NCBI RefSeq assembly: GCF_001889605.1
Contig: NZ_CP018171.1
Span: forward strand, 2,068,501 to 2,132,500
Reading direction: 5' to 3'
Source of the DNA: Aquibium oceanicum
GTDB lineage: Bacteria; Pseudomonadota; Alphaproteobacteria; Rhizobiales; Rhizobiaceae
DNA: 64,000 bases
A program made the position numbers and the translations under genes. Position 1 is the first letter of the stretch. Every line of letters begins with the position of its first letter. Of the stretch, positions 18,993 through 27,006 are shown piece by piece. The notes under the pieces are model-generated. The model did no database searches, had not been told where the DNA came from, and saw nothing but the letters and a program-made list of their open reading frames with translations.

Positions 18993-19804
18993 GCCGCTTT
19001 CCTTCTGAACAGTCGGTCGAAGATACCGCGCTTGTCGAAGGGAAGGACCACCGGCAGGACCTCTCCTTCGAGCCGCCTCGCCGCATCGATGTAGGCGCGG
19101 GCAGCCGCATTCGTGGGTTCGCTGAGCGTCACCGGCGAGCCGACATTGGAGGCGCGCAGGACACCCTGGCTCTCGGGAATGATGCCGAGCAGGGGTACCG
19201 AGAGAATCTCGAGCACGTCGTCGATCGCCAGCATCTCGCCCCTGGCGGCGCGCTCGGCGTCGTAACGCGTCACGAGCACGTGCTTGGCCATCTCCTCGCC
19301 GCGCTCGGCCTTCATCGTCTTGGCGTCCAGCAGGCCGATGATGCGGTCGGAATCGCGCACGGAGCTGACTTCCGGGTTGGTGACGATCACTGCCTCGTCG
19401 GCGAACCGCATGGCGAGCTGGGCGCCACGCTCGATGCCGGCCGGGCTGTCGCACAACACGTAGTCGAACACCTGCTTGAGCTTGGCGATCACGTCGGCCA
19501 CGCCTCCCTCGGTCAGTGCGTCCTTGTCGCGCGTCTGCGAGGCCGGCAGCAGGAACAGGGTCTCGATGCGCTTGTCGCGGATAAGCGCCTGCGACAGCTT
19601 CGCCGTGCCTTGGATGACGTTGACGAGGTCGAACACGACCCGCCGCTCGGCACCCATGACGAGGTCGAGATTGCGCAGCCCCACGTCGAAATCGACCAGC
19701 GCCACCCTCTTGCCCGTCTGTGCCAGCGCCGCTCCCAGCGAGGCAGTGGAGGTCGTCTTGCCGACGCCTCCCTTGCCCGACGTGACCACTATGACCTTCC
19801 CCAT
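18989..19804 (-). CDS. minD: Septum site-determining ATPase MinD
   Basis: A 271-residue deviant Walker-type ATPase that binds the membrane and recruits MinC. The deviant Walker A is [11 protein letters not shown] near residues 11-21. An amphipathic C-terminal membrane-targeting helix follows (FDRLFRRK). It lies between minC (21 bases upstream) and minE (overlapping). Confidence 0.96.
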   Translation of the reverse strand: MGKVIVVTSGKGGVGKTTSTASLGAALAQTGKRVALVDFDVGLRNLDLVMGAERRVVFDLVNVIQGTAKLSQALIRDKRIETLFLLPASQTRDKDALTEGGVADVIAKLKQVFDYVLCDSPAGIERGAQLAMRFADEAVIVTNPEVSSVRDSDRIIGLLDAKTMKAERGEEMAKHVLVTRYDAERAARGEMLAIDDVLEILSVPLLGIIPESQGVLRASNVGSPVTLSEPTNAAARAYIDAARRLEGEVLPVVLPFDKRGIFDRLFRRKAA

Positions 19805-19825
19805 CTCGGTGTCTCTCCAGTTCGG

Positions 19826-20551
19826 TTACTTGATCGGCGCGACCCAGAGCGCGCCATTGTCCAGATAGGCCTGCGCCGGAATGCCGCGCGAGGACGCTTC
19901 CATGTCCTCCGCAGTCCGGTACCAACCGTTGATCGCCACCAGCTCGGCCTCGTTTCGGCGGCAGAAGATGCGCGCCTTCTCGTTCCCCTCGGCCCCGGCG
20001 AAGGCGCTGCCGCGCAACGTGCCGTAGACGTGGATCGATCCCCCTGCCACGATCTCCGACCCCGAGGCCACGTGCCCGAGCACGATGACGTCGCCTGCCA
20101 GATGGATGATAGACTGGCCGGAACGCACCGGCGAATGCACAGTCAGCGTCTCGCCCGTCCTGCGGTCCTCGACCGGCGCCGGCTCATCCTGATCGGCGCC
20201 GGCTTCGACGCGTGGCAGCAGCCCTTCGATTGTCGCCTCGCGCGCGCCGGTCAGAAGCGGCGGAAGGTGCGGCTCAAGCGTCTCGATGCCCTCGGCCTCG
20301 ATCGCGTAGACCCGGATCTCCCGCGCCGCGAGCTGGCCAACCAGCTCCCCGATCGCCTCCGCTTCGGGGCGCAGGAGGCTGAGATCCAGGATCACCGGAC
20401 GCCCCTTGAAGTATCCCGGCGAGTTGTCGATCCAGCGGTCCAGCCCCTCCAGCCAGTCGTCCAGCGGCGCCTCGGGCGTCAGCGCGAACGCGACGAAGGA
20501 GCGGGCGCGAAAGCGGATCGATTTCTTCTCGATGGGAGCGACACAGTTCAC
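19826..20551 (-). CDS. minC: Septum site-determining protein MinC
   Basis: A 241-residue FtsZ assembly inhibitor. The N-terminal domain has [20 protein letters not shown]; the C-terminal beta-helical domain (about 125-235) carries [34 protein letters not shown], the MinD-binding surface. The start is a GTG with AAGGA upstream. It is the first gene of the min operon; the 390-base gap upstream carries its likely promoter. Confidence 0.94.
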   Translation of the reverse strand: MNCVAPIEKKSIRFRARSFVAFALTPEAPLDDWLEGLDRWIDNSPGYFKGRPVILDLSLLRPEAEAIGELVGQLAAREIRVYAIEAEGIETLEPHLPPLLTGAREATIEGLLPRVEAGADQDEPAPVEDRRTGETLTVHSPVRSGQSIIHLAGDVIVLGHVASGSEIVAGGSIHVYGTLRGSAFAGAEGNEKARIFCRRNEAELVAINGWYRTAEDMEASSRGIPAQAYLDNGALWVAPIK

Positions 20552-20941
20552 GATGGGCGAATCCTTACCGGCTCGTTAAGGTTTGGACCCGACGTGATTA
20601 ACAAAAGGTTAACGGACTGGCGCCCGGATGATAGGCACTCCGGCGAAGAGCGACCCGCGCGCCTTCTTGCATTTCATGCATCGCGCGCGTACGGGTCGGA
20701 TACGATGCACGCGAGAAGGTGCGGTTAATTTTTAACGTGTACTGTAGAAGAAATACACTTTATACGGGAATACTCCGGGGTCTATTTCTCGAAAATCTAA
20801 GGCGAATGTGCCCCGAGAGAGACATCGCTTGAGAATATCGCCCGTCGTTATTTCAAAAACATCTAATCTTCTGTTGTCGGCCTGCTGACCTGCCGCTAAG
20901 GAACCCGCGGGGCACTTCAGCGCCATTTCATCGGGTGGACA
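20552..20941. other. 390-base gap upstream of minC with nested inverted repeats
   Basis: No convincing gene. TTAAC-AAAAG-GTTAA (around 20599-20613) is a small inverted repeat near the expected minC promoter. Between about 20650 and 20716 CGACCCG pairs with CGGGTCG, with GCGCGC copies nested inside, and CCTTCT pairs with AGAAGG further out, so a large hairpin is possible. The right part (20725-20900) is clearly poorer in GC than its surroundings. A minus-strand frame runs through it, but no family or codon pattern supports it. Confidence 0.4.
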
Positions 20942-21385
20942 ATGAAAACATATGCGATAGCGGTTTATTACCGCTTCGACGGCAGCTATTTGGAACGATA
21001 CGACAGGCTGTTGAAGCTTCTCGCCACCTATCCCGACGTATGGATGGAAGCGCCGTCCCTGTTCATCCTGCGAACGGACGAGCGGATAGGCGTTGTGGAA
21101 GGCAAGGCCCGCGCCGCCGGCTTCCAGCCCGGTACGGATATCATCCTGGTCATAGACGTGACGGGACAGGAGGCGATGTTCGCCGGTCAAATCGAGCATC
21201 TGGTACAGCTCCAGAGCATGCTTCCGGCGGGGATCCCGGTACCGGCAAAGAAGGCGGAGCACCCTTCGGGAACATCGGTTCTCGAATCCTGGAGAGCGCT
21301 CGCTGGCGGAAAGCCGATACAGGCCGGATTCCTGACGCCTCCCCGGCCTGAATTCGGATTCAAGGGTTTTCGCCGTCCGACGTAG
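20942..21385 (+). CDS. Small protein with a predicted Cas2/VapD-like ferredoxin fold
   Basis: A 147-residue protein without close recognition. The first ~90 residues follow a beta-alpha-beta-beta-alpha-beta plan: KTYAIAVYYRFDG, ERYDRLLKLLATYPDVW, MEAPSLFILRTDE, IGVVEGKARAAGF, DIILVIDVTGQEAMFAG. That resembles the Cas2/VapD-like small proteins (often labelled SinR family in rhizobia), some of which are nucleases or toxins. The C-terminal ~55 residues are Pro/Gly-rich and unassigned. No CRISPR array or cas gene is nearby. The start is in an AT-richer setting. An overlapping minus-strand frame is longer but reads like a shadow. Confidence 0.6.
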   Translation: MKTYAIAVYYRFDGSYLERYDRLLKLLATYPDVWMEAPSLFILRTDERIGVVEGKARAAGFQPGTDIILVIDVTGQEAMFAGQIEHLVQLQSMLPAGIPVPAKKAEHPSGTSVLESWRALAGGKPIQAGFLTPPRPEFGFKGFRRPT

Positions 21386-21576
21386 TGCCGTCCGCGCATC
21401 GTCGCGGGCATTGGTCGAGTAGGCCATGCGCCGGCGAGAAGCAGTTCGATATCGGCCCCCGCGAGCGGTAGGTTCTTCACGCACACTCCTCGCGGGGCCG
21501 GGTGTGCCCACGTCGGAGCGCGGGTCGGTGACATGGCGCGTCACACGGCACACCGCTGCGCCGAGGTGGATCGAGC

Positions 21577-22197
21577 CTATCCGGCCCGAACACCCTCGAC
21601 CAACGCGAGAATCTCCGCGAATCGCGCCAGGAATAGCTCCTGCACCGCGCCCGCCGGCTTCGGTTCCAGGTCCAGCTCTCCGTCCGCGATTCCCCGCGGC
21701 CGGCCGAAGAACCGCGTCGCCTCCTCCTCCGAAAATCCGGCGAGCTGCGTAGCCTCGTAGTAGGCCGCCACCATGTCGGCCTTCTTGATAAAGGCCTTCA
21801 CGCGCTCGGCGCGGCCCGGCAGGGCGAAGCGGATGTGGATGGCGTTCTGCAGCCGCTCCTCCACCGCCTTGTACCCGCCGCCCACGACCGCCTTGAACGG
21901 CGAGATCATGTCGCCGATGACGTATTCGGCCGCGTCGTGGAGCAGCGCGGTCAGTTGCGCCTGCGGCGTCGCCGAGGGATTCTGGAGGCCGAAGATCCGT
22001 TCCACCAGCAGCGAATGCTGGGCCACCGAGAAGGCATGGTCGCCGCGCGTCTGCCCGTTCCAGCGCGCCACGCGCGCCAGCCCATGCGCGATGTCGGCGA
22101 TCTCGACGTCGAGCGGGGAGGGGTCGAGCAGGTCGAGCCGCCGCCCCGAGAGCATACGCTGCCAGGCGCGCGGCGGCGCCCCCGCGCGATCGGCCAT
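21577..22197 (-). CDS. HD-domain hydrolase, YfbR/YedJ-like
   Basis: A 206-residue metal-dependent phosphohydrolase of the HD superfamily. The ligands visible are His in SVAQHSLLV, the HD pair in ALLHDAAEYVIGDMISP and a distal Asp in KKADMVAAYYE. The order resembles 5'-deoxynucleotidase YfbR-type proteins, so a nucleotide monophosphate substrate is plausible. The ATG overlaps the ygfZ stop (TGATG); a GTG one codon earlier is the alternative. It is probably co-transcribed with ygfZ. Confidence 0.82.
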   Translation of the reverse strand: MADRAGAPPRAWQRMLSGRRLDLLDPSPLDVEIADIAHGLARVARWNGQTRGDHAFSVAQHSLLVERIFGLQNPSATPQAQLTALLHDAAEYVIGDMISPFKAVVGGGYKAVEERLQNAIHIRFALPGRAERVKAFIKKADMVAAYYEATQLAGFSEEEATRFFGRPRGIADGELDLEPKPAGAVQELFLARFAEILALVEGVRAG

Positions 22198-23111
22198 CAC
22201 GCGTCCCCGCCGGAAGCGGCCTGCGGGAACGAGAACCCCATTCCGGGCGGGATCGACAGGCGGAGCGCCACGTCGCCCGCCGTGATCGCCTGGCCGGCGT
22301 CCAGCGCGTCCTTCACCTTGTCGATGCGCACCAGCGCCAAGCCTTCATGGCCTAGTACCGTGCCGAGCGCGCCGACAGGGCGGCCGTCGACCAGCACCGG
22401 CGTCCCCGTTGTCGGCAGGTCGGCATCGGCTTCAGCGATCAGGATGCGCCGCCGCGCGGTGCCGCGATGCTGCATGCGGCTGACCACCTCCTGGCCGACG
22501 AAGCAGCCCTTGCGCAGGCCCACCCCGCCGTTCTGGTCGAGCAGCACGTCGTGCGGAAAGGCGTCGCCGAGCTCGTAGTCGGCCCCGCTCTCCGCCACGC
22601 CATGGCGGATGCGCAGCCGCGTCCACTCGTCCGCTTGCCCGCCGTCGCTGGAGAAGTCGCCCCACCGGCGGCGCACGTCGAGCACTTCGGGGAAGCGAGT
22701 ATCGCGCACAGGCTCGGCCCCGGTTGAATCGATGCTCGAAGATGCTGAAGCAGTGCCCGAGCCCGTTGAATCACTTCCTGACGTCACGGAATCATCCCGC
22801 CACGAAACGGCCGCAACACCTTGCTCCCGCTTCGTAATCTCAGCTTTGGCCCGCAGCTTGTACATCGTCAGCCGGCGGGCGAAATCGTCCGCCACGTCCG
22901 CCCGGCACTCCAGTGCGAAGCTCTCGGGGCCCGTGCGCCAAACCAGGAAGTCGAAGAGGATCTTGCCCTGCGGCGTCAAGAGCGCGCCGGGTTTGGCCGC
23001 GCCCTTCGGCAGGGCGGCGAGGTCGGTCGTTACGATGTTCTGCAGGAGATGCTCGGCATCGGGACCGGCGACTTCGATGACGGACCGGCCGTCCAGGCGA
23101 ACGAGGGGCAT
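22197..23111 (-). CDS. ygfZ: Folate-binding Fe-S cluster assembly protein YgfZ/CAF17
   Basis: Tetrahydrofolate-binding protein needed for maturation or repair of some Fe-S enzymes such as MiaB. The 304-residue protein starts RLDGRSVIEVAGPDAEHLL, has the GcvT-like fold and the invariant box KGCFVGQEVVSRMQHRG with the conserved Cys. Unusual is a Ser/Thr/Gly/Asp-rich insert around residues 105-128 (SGSDSTGSGTASASSSIDST), just after WRDDSV, in a position usually occupied by a short loop. Coupled to the downstream HD hydrolase gene. Confidence 0.9.
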   Translation of the reverse strand: MPLVRLDGRSVIEVAGPDAEHLLQNIVTTDLAALPKGAAKPGALLTPQGKILFDFLVWRTGPESFALECRADVADDFARRLTMYKLRAKAEITKREQGVAAVSWRDDSVTSGSDSTGSGTASASSSIDSTGAEPVRDTRFPEVLDVRRRWGDFSSDGGQADEWTRLRIRHGVAESGADYELGDAFPHDVLLDQNGGVGLRKGCFVGQEVVSRMQHRGTARRRILIAEADADLPTTGTPVLVDGRPVGALGTVLGHEGLALVRIDKVKDALDAGQAITAGDVALRLSIPPGMGFSFPQAASGGDA

Positions 23112-23192
23112 TGTCTTCGACCTGTTTCGGTGTGGAGGAAGGTTACCTATGTGGCCCGCGCGGCGGGAGCAAGAGCGGCCGCGTCGCTCCTG

Positions 23193-24068
23193 CTAGTCTC
23201 CCGCCACGAAGAACAGCCAGCGACCGTCGGGCGCGATGCCGACACGGTAGAAATTATAGGCGCCGTAGAGCTTCATCTCCTCGTAGTCGCCGGCCGTCAC
23301 GATCTCGAAGAGTTCCACCCGCTGGCGCGGCGTCAGCGTCTCCACCGGCACGGCGAAGAAATACGGCCAGCCGTAGATCTCGTTGGGCGTGCCTGGCTCC
23401 AGGTGGACGTAGCCCGCCTCCAGCACCTCGAGCAGGATCGCGAGGATCTCCTGGCCCTCGTCGTCGCCGGAGATGTCGCGCAGATAGGCGATCGGGTCGT
23501 CCACCGGGCCGCCGAATGAAAGCTGCGTCGCGCCGTCGCCCGTGCCGATCAGCGGCCGCAGTCGTTCCAGGTCGCCGCTCCGCGCCGCGTCCATCAGGAG
23601 CGCACGCATGCGCCGGACCTCCTCGGGAAGCCGCTCCAGGTCGTATTGCACTTCCGGAGCGGGCTGTGCGGGCACAGGCGCGGGCGTGTCGGGCATCGCG
23701 TCGTCGATCGGATCGGATATCCCGGGTTCCTGCTCCTGCTCCTGCTCCGGCCCCGGCTCCTGCGGAGCGGCATCCTCGATCAAGTCGGGTTCACCCGGTT
23801 CGGGCGAAGCGCTGGGCACGTTGGGGGTATCGGGCAGCGGCAGGCGCAGGACGGGATCGGGGAAGGGCACGGTGTCGCTCGGTGCCGGCGCGGCATCGTC
23901 TTCCGGCTGGGCCTCGTCCTCGACGGGAAGCTCCTGCTGCTGGATCTCGCTCAGCGCGAGCAGCACCCGCGCCGCGTTCGGTTTCGCGAGAGCCGGCGAA
24001 GCGGCTCCGGCCGCAAAAAGGCAGGCTGATACAAGGAAGACGAAGATCGTCGCGAAGAGCCTGCTCAT
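23193..24068 (-). CDS. Exported hypothetical protein with acidic Pro-rich linker
   Basis: A 291-residue protein with a signal peptide (about 1-28, cut after ALA), then a Pro/Glu/Asp/Gln-rich low-complexity stretch to about residue 140 that includes EPGPEQEQEQEPG, then a folded C-terminal domain (about 143-291). The domain contains RALLMDAARSGDLERLRPLIG, reminiscent of a single ankyrin-like hairpin, and ends WPYFFAVPVETLTPRQRVELF and GIAPDGRWLFFVAGD. Probably periplasmic. Function unknown; similar proteins occur in rhizobia. Confidence 0.75.
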   Translation of the reverse strand: MSRLFATIFVFLVSACLFAAGAASPALAKPNAARVLLALSEIQQQELPVEDEAQPEDDAAPAPSDTVPFPDPVLRLPLPDTPNVPSASPEPGEPDLIEDAAPQEPGPEQEQEQEPGISDPIDDAMPDTPAPVPAQPAPEVQYDLERLPEEVRRMRALLMDAARSGDLERLRPLIGTGDGATQLSFGGPVDDPIAYLRDISGDDEGQEILAILLEVLEAGYVHLEPGTPNEIYGWPYFFAVPVETLTPRQRVELFEIVTAGDYEEMKLYGAYNFYRVGIAPDGRWLFFVAGD

Positions 24069-24147
24069 GGCCGTGCTCCTCGAGCTGCTGTTTTGTGCAT
24101 GTGGTGTGGGGCGAAGTTCCGCAAGCCCGCCGCCGGTCGGTCCGGCC

Positions 24148-24405
24148 TCAGTGATGATAGGGGTTCACGTCGAAATCGCCGCCGATGACCTTTTCCCGCA
24201 TGACGTCCAGAAGGGTCAGGGCCGCTTCTTCGCTGCAGGAGCGCAGCAACTCCGCGAAAGCGGTGGTGAGCGCCGCCTCGGCGATGATTTCCGGTTCTAT
24301 CCCGGCAGAGAGCCCTTCGGCCCAGGCCTCGGTCTGGCTTTCCACCGCGGTCAGGCGTTTCTCTTCGCGGATGAGCGCGTCGATCTGGCCGATACCTTGT
24401 CCCAT
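24148..24405 (-). CDS. Small conserved hypothetical protein
   Basis: An 85-residue acidic, mostly helical protein (SQTEAWAEGLSAGIEPEI, AFAELLRSCSEEAALTLLDV) ending in a His pair. No signal peptide or membrane span. Good codon pattern and a clean start (MGQGIGQIDALIREEKRLT). It stands between two exported hypotheticals on the same strand. Function not recognised. Confidence 0.6.
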   Translation of the reverse strand: MGQGIGQIDALIREEKRLTAVESQTEAWAEGLSAGIEPEIIAEAALTTAFAELLRSCSEEAALTLLDVMREKVIGGDFDVNPYHH

Positions 24406-24540
24406 TGGTTACACCACCCTTTTCGGCGGCTGTGCCGATTTGAGCGACGCGCCGCCTCTAGTCCCTTAATGTCCCGTTAAGCGTTCTAGCACAGGTAGCG
24501 CGGCTTGCACGCCGCCTTTCCGATAAAAGTTAACACAAAC

Positions 24541-24915
24541 CTAATTCCCGAACGTGGCGGCGGTCTCCCGCGCCAGCGTCTCGCCCTCCTTCATGTAGCG
24601 CGCGATCGCCTCGGCGGCGGCCGGCGTACAGGCGATGTGGATCTCGGCATAGCTGCGATAGCCGCGGTTGAAGCTCGCCACCAGCCGCTTGCGTTTTTCG
24701 GGCGACGGATCCTCGCTGACGATCAGCGCTTCCATCTGCTCGCGCCATGCATTGCCTTCCTCGCCGCACAGGTTGCGCAGATAGTGCAGAGAGCCCAGAA
24801 TCTCGCCCAGCCTGTAGAGCCGCGCCTCGTACGGCGCGTCCACCGCCCGTGCCGTGCCGGGCAGCGTGGCGAAGAGGGCGAGCGCTACGGCGAGAATGCG
24901 CGGTTTCGGGGCCAT
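24541..24915 (-). CDS. TIGR02301 family exported protein
   Basis: A 124-residue protein with a signal peptide (MAPKPRILAVALALFATLPG, cut after ARA) and the family core YEARLYRLGEILGSLHYLRNLCGEEGNAWREQMEALI. Two cysteines, in NLCGEE and IACTPA, could form a disulfide in the periplasm. The family is nearly confined to alphaproteobacteria and has no known function. The frame is open upstream, but the signal peptide fixes the start. Confidence 0.82.
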   Translation of the reverse strand: MAPKPRILAVALALFATLPGTARAVDAPYEARLYRLGEILGSLHYLRNLCGEEGNAWREQMEALIVSEDPSPEKRKRLVASFNRGYRSYAEIHIACTPAAAEAIARYMKEGETLARETAATFGN

Positions 24916-24962
24916 GATCGCCTTCCTGTCGCAGGATTTTGTCGCGAGCAAGACCGTTGTCC

Positions 24963-25406
24963 TCACGTCTCGCGGTCGATGTCGACCCAGGAGGCGGGCG
25001 ACACGCCCGTCAGGATTTCCCGCGCCGCGGCGAGCGTCGACCGCGTGATCGGGATCGTCTCCATTTCGTCCAGCGTGAACCACCCCGCTGCCTCGGCATC
25101 ATCCCCGGCCACCGGTTCGCCCGATACATGATCGGCCCGAAACACCGTCAGCCGGTAGACATTGTCCCGCGCCGTGCCTTCCAGTTCGAGCTCCAGGTGC
25201 AGCGACAGGGGCCCGGCGCGCAGCCCCGTCTCCTCGAAGAGTTCCCGCGCCGCCGCTGCCTCCAGCGTCTCGCCCGGCTCTACCCGCCCGCCCGGAAAGG
25301 CATGCAGCCCCTTCGACGGCGCGCGTCCCCGCCTGACCAGCAGCAACCGGTCGCCGCGCCTCATCGCCACCGATACGGCCGGAATCGTCGTCTTTCGTGC
25401 GTCCAT
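24963..25406 (-). CDS. NUDIX hydrolase
   Basis: A 147-residue NUDIX hydrolase acting on a nucleoside diphosphate derivative. The NUDIX box is complete: GGRVEPGETLEAAAARELFEETGL, spanning about residues 41-64. The start MDARKTTIPAVSVAMRRGDRLLL is typical of ADP-ribose or NADH pyrophosphatase-like members, but substrate cannot be assigned. Single gene, 47 bases downstream of which the TIGR02301 gene begins. Confidence 0.88.
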   Translation of the reverse strand: MDARKTTIPAVSVAMRRGDRLLLVRRGRAPSKGLHAFPGGRVEPGETLEAAAARELFEETGLRAGPLSLHLELELEGTARDNVYRLTVFRADHVSGEPVAGDDAEAAGWFTLDEMETIPITRSTLAAAREILTGVSPASWVDIDRET

Positions 25407-25472
25407 GGAGAGCAGTGCTAAGCCCCACCGCCCGCTTCGGCAACGCCCGAACGCACAACCCAATACGAGTTT

Positions 25473-25499
25473 CCTCTCCCCCGTCGATCGGCGGAGAGG
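25473..25499. repeat. Short intergenic palindrome
   Basis: CCTCTCC and GGAGAGG enclose CCG and CGG with one C-C mismatch and a TCGAT loop. It lies in the divergent gap between the NUDIX and SRAP genes and is followed by a second weaker GC-rich segment (GAGACGGAGTGGGGGTCG). It looks like a member of the rhizobial GC-rich repeat families. Confidence 0.5.
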
Positions 25500-25613
25500 T
25501 GGCTCGCGATGCGAGACGGAGTGGGGGTCGACCCTGCGTCTCAAACCTGAGATCGCCCAAGTCCCGCACATCCCCGCTTGACCTTCGCCGCTTCCGCCGC
25601 CAACTCTCTACCC

Positions 25614-26384
25614 ATGTGCGGACGTTTCACATTGGCGGCGACGCCCGAAGAGGTAGCGGCTTTCCTGGCGCTCTTCGATCTGGAGGATTTCCCGCCGCGC
25701 TACAACATCGCGCCGACGCAGCCGATCCTGATGGCGACAGCCGGCCCGCCACGCGAGCCGGGGTCCAACCTGCCGGACCGCATCGCGCTGCTGGTGCGCT
25801 GGGGCCTGATCCCCTCCTGGTGCAAGGATCCGAAGAAACTGCCGCTGCTCATCAACGCGCGTTCCGAAACCGCGGCGGAGAAGAACGCTTTCCGCGCCGC
25901 CATGCGCCACCGCCGCGCGCTGGTGCCGGCGACCGGATTCTACGAATGGAAACGGCAGGGCGCGAAAAAGCAGCCCTATCTCATCCGTCCGAAAGGGGGA
26001 GGGATCGTCGCCTTCGCCGGCCTGACGGAGACATGGTCGGAGCCGGGCGGCTCGGAAATCGACACCGGCGCCATCCTGACCACGGCGGCCAACGAGCAGA
26101 TCGCGCACATCCACGACCGCATGCCGGTGGTGATCCGTCCGGAGGATTTTTCGCGCTGGCTCGACTGCCGCACGCAGGAACCGCGCGACGTCGCCGATCT
26201 CCTGCGCCCGGTCGAGCCCGGTTTCTTCGAGGCGATCCCGATTTCCGACAAGGTCAACAAGGTCGCCAACATGGGTCCCGAAATCCAGGAACCCGTCGAT
26301 CCGGCGATATCCCCACCGCCGCCAACTTCTCCCGCCGCGAAGCGCCAGCCGCGCGGCGAGGAGGATCAGTTGAAGCTCTTGTAG
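25614..26384 (+). CDS. SRAP (YedK/HMCES) abasic-site processing protein
   Basis: A 256-residue SOS-response-associated peptidase. Members shield abasic sites in single-stranded DNA by a thiazolidine crosslink through Cys2, exposed after Met removal. MCGRFTL at the start supplies Cys2; PRYNIAPTQ, LINARSET and ATGFYEWKR carry the other conserved residues, and THEH-like HIHDRMPVVI the catalytic His. The start is set by Cys2. The C-terminus is Pro-rich. It is divergent from the NUDIX gene. Confidence 0.92.
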   Translation: MCGRFTLAATPEEVAAFLALFDLEDFPPRYNIAPTQPILMATAGPPREPGSNLPDRIALLVRWGLIPSWCKDPKKLPLLINARSETAAEKNAFRAAMRHRRALVPATGFYEWKRQGAKKQPYLIRPKGGGIVAFAGLTETWSEPGGSEIDTGAILTTAANEQIAHIHDRMPVVIRPEDFSRWLDCRTQEPRDVADLLRPVEPGFFEAIPISDKVNKVANMGPEIQEPVDPAISPPPPTSPAAKRQPRGEEDQLKLL

Positions 26385-26388
26385 GCGA

Positions 26389-26565
26389 TCACGCCGCCTC
26401 GGCGGAAAGCGGCTTCTGCGCGGGCTCGGCCTGCGTCTGTGCGGACTTGCGATGAGCGCAAACCAGTGCCGCGAGAATGGCGGCCGGTCCGATCTCCCTG
26501 AACTTCTGGGTCAGGTGGCCGGACTTGGCTCGGTCGCGTTCGGCCTGCATTGGGGTAGGCTTCAT
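26389..26565 (-). CDS. Small basic hypothetical protein
   Basis: A 58-residue candidate: MKPTPMQAERDRAKSGHLTQ, then KFREIGPAAILAALVCAHRK, then a polar tail. A GGGGAT lies upstream of the ATG. It ends five bases from the convergent SRAP gene. The middle segment is amphipathic to hydrophobic. A longer frame to 26625 exists. Evidence is limited to frame and composition. Confidence 0.45.
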   Translation of the reverse strand: MKPTPMQAERDRAKSGHLTQKFREIGPAAILAALVCAHRKSAQTQAEPAQKPLSAEAA

Positions 26566-26798
26566 TTCATGATCCCCTGTGGGTTCCTCTCTGGTCGCGG
26601 GCGCCTTGGCCTGCGGGCGGCGCAAGTGCTGCCCGATTTGGACCGAAACATGGCTTCTCGCGCCATCGTTCCCAATAAAGCGACATCTAATGGTCTTCAG
26701 TGAAATCTTGCACTGAGCTGTTGCAGCACTGTCACAGATTCGGTCCCCTGCGGCTCGTGCGAACGCGGGGCGGCAACGTCAGGTGACACCGGCGGACG

Positions 26799-26828
26799 CT
26801 TGACGCGGATGCGGACCGGCGGCATAAG
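26799..26828 (+). promoter_or_regulatory. Predicted promoter of the cysS leader transcript
   Basis: CTTGACG with a 17-base spacer to CATAAG fits the rhizobial CTTGAC-N17-CTATAT pattern well. A start of transcription about seven bases after the -10 would fall at or next to the A of the leader ATG at 26836, so the leader peptide would be translated from a leaderless or nearly leaderless RNA, as reported for trpL in Sinorhizobium. Confidence 0.5.
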
Positions 26829-26835
26829 ACGCGCC

Positions 26836-26880
26836 ATGAAAACGTCGTTCGCCATTATCGGCATCAGGATTTGTGGCTAG
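26836..26880 (+). CDS. Cysteine-codon leader peptide ahead of cysS
   Basis: A 14-codon ORF, MKTSFAIIGIRICG, with a TGT cysteine codon at 26872-26874, second-last before the TAG. It begins eight bases after a good -10 element and lies 126 bases upstream of cysS. The bases just after the Cys codon start the first hairpin of an attenuator. Position, the Cys codon and the downstream folding agree with a regulatory leader that senses charged tRNA-Cys. No ribosome site is needed if the RNA is leaderless. Confidence 0.55.
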   Translation: MKTSFAIIGIRICG

Positions 26881-26978
26881 CGCACGCGCTGGTCCGGACG
26901 TTTTCGCCCTTCTCCCAGGAATAGAAAAACGCCCCGGCCAGCCGGCTGGGATTTTGTCTGGCCGCCGCCCGCGCGGCC
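26875..26978 (+). promoter_or_regulatory. Predicted transcription attenuator controlling cysS
   Basis: Four mutually exclusive segments can be read. Segment 1, GGCTAGCG (26875-26882), pairs with CGCTGGTC (26887-26894). Segment 2, CTGGTCCGG (26889-26897), can instead pair with segment 3, CCGGCCAG (26934-26941), with one bulge. Segment 3 as CCCGGCC (26933-26939) otherwise pairs with segment 4, GGCTGGG (26944-26950), giving a 7-bp stem with an AGCC loop followed by ATTTTGT, a Rho-independent terminator. A ribosome paused at the leader TGT would free segment 2, form the 2:3 stem and block the terminator. A further GC hairpin, GGCCGC/GCGGCC, ends at 26978. Confidence 0.55.
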
Positions 26979-27006
26979 GGGCCTCTGAGGGAACGGGAAG
27001 GATCGC

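Noticed and set aside
20732-21553. Minus-strand frame of 273 codons over the Cas2-like gene
   Set aside because: Poor composition and no motif; the plus-strand product has a sensible secondary-structure order. Its last ~40 residues look less random, so this is not absolute.
26960-26978. The GC hairpin before cysS as a Rho-independent terminator
   Set aside because: No T-run follows it; the terminator role fits the upstream CCCGGCC/GGCTGGG stem with ATTTTGT instead.
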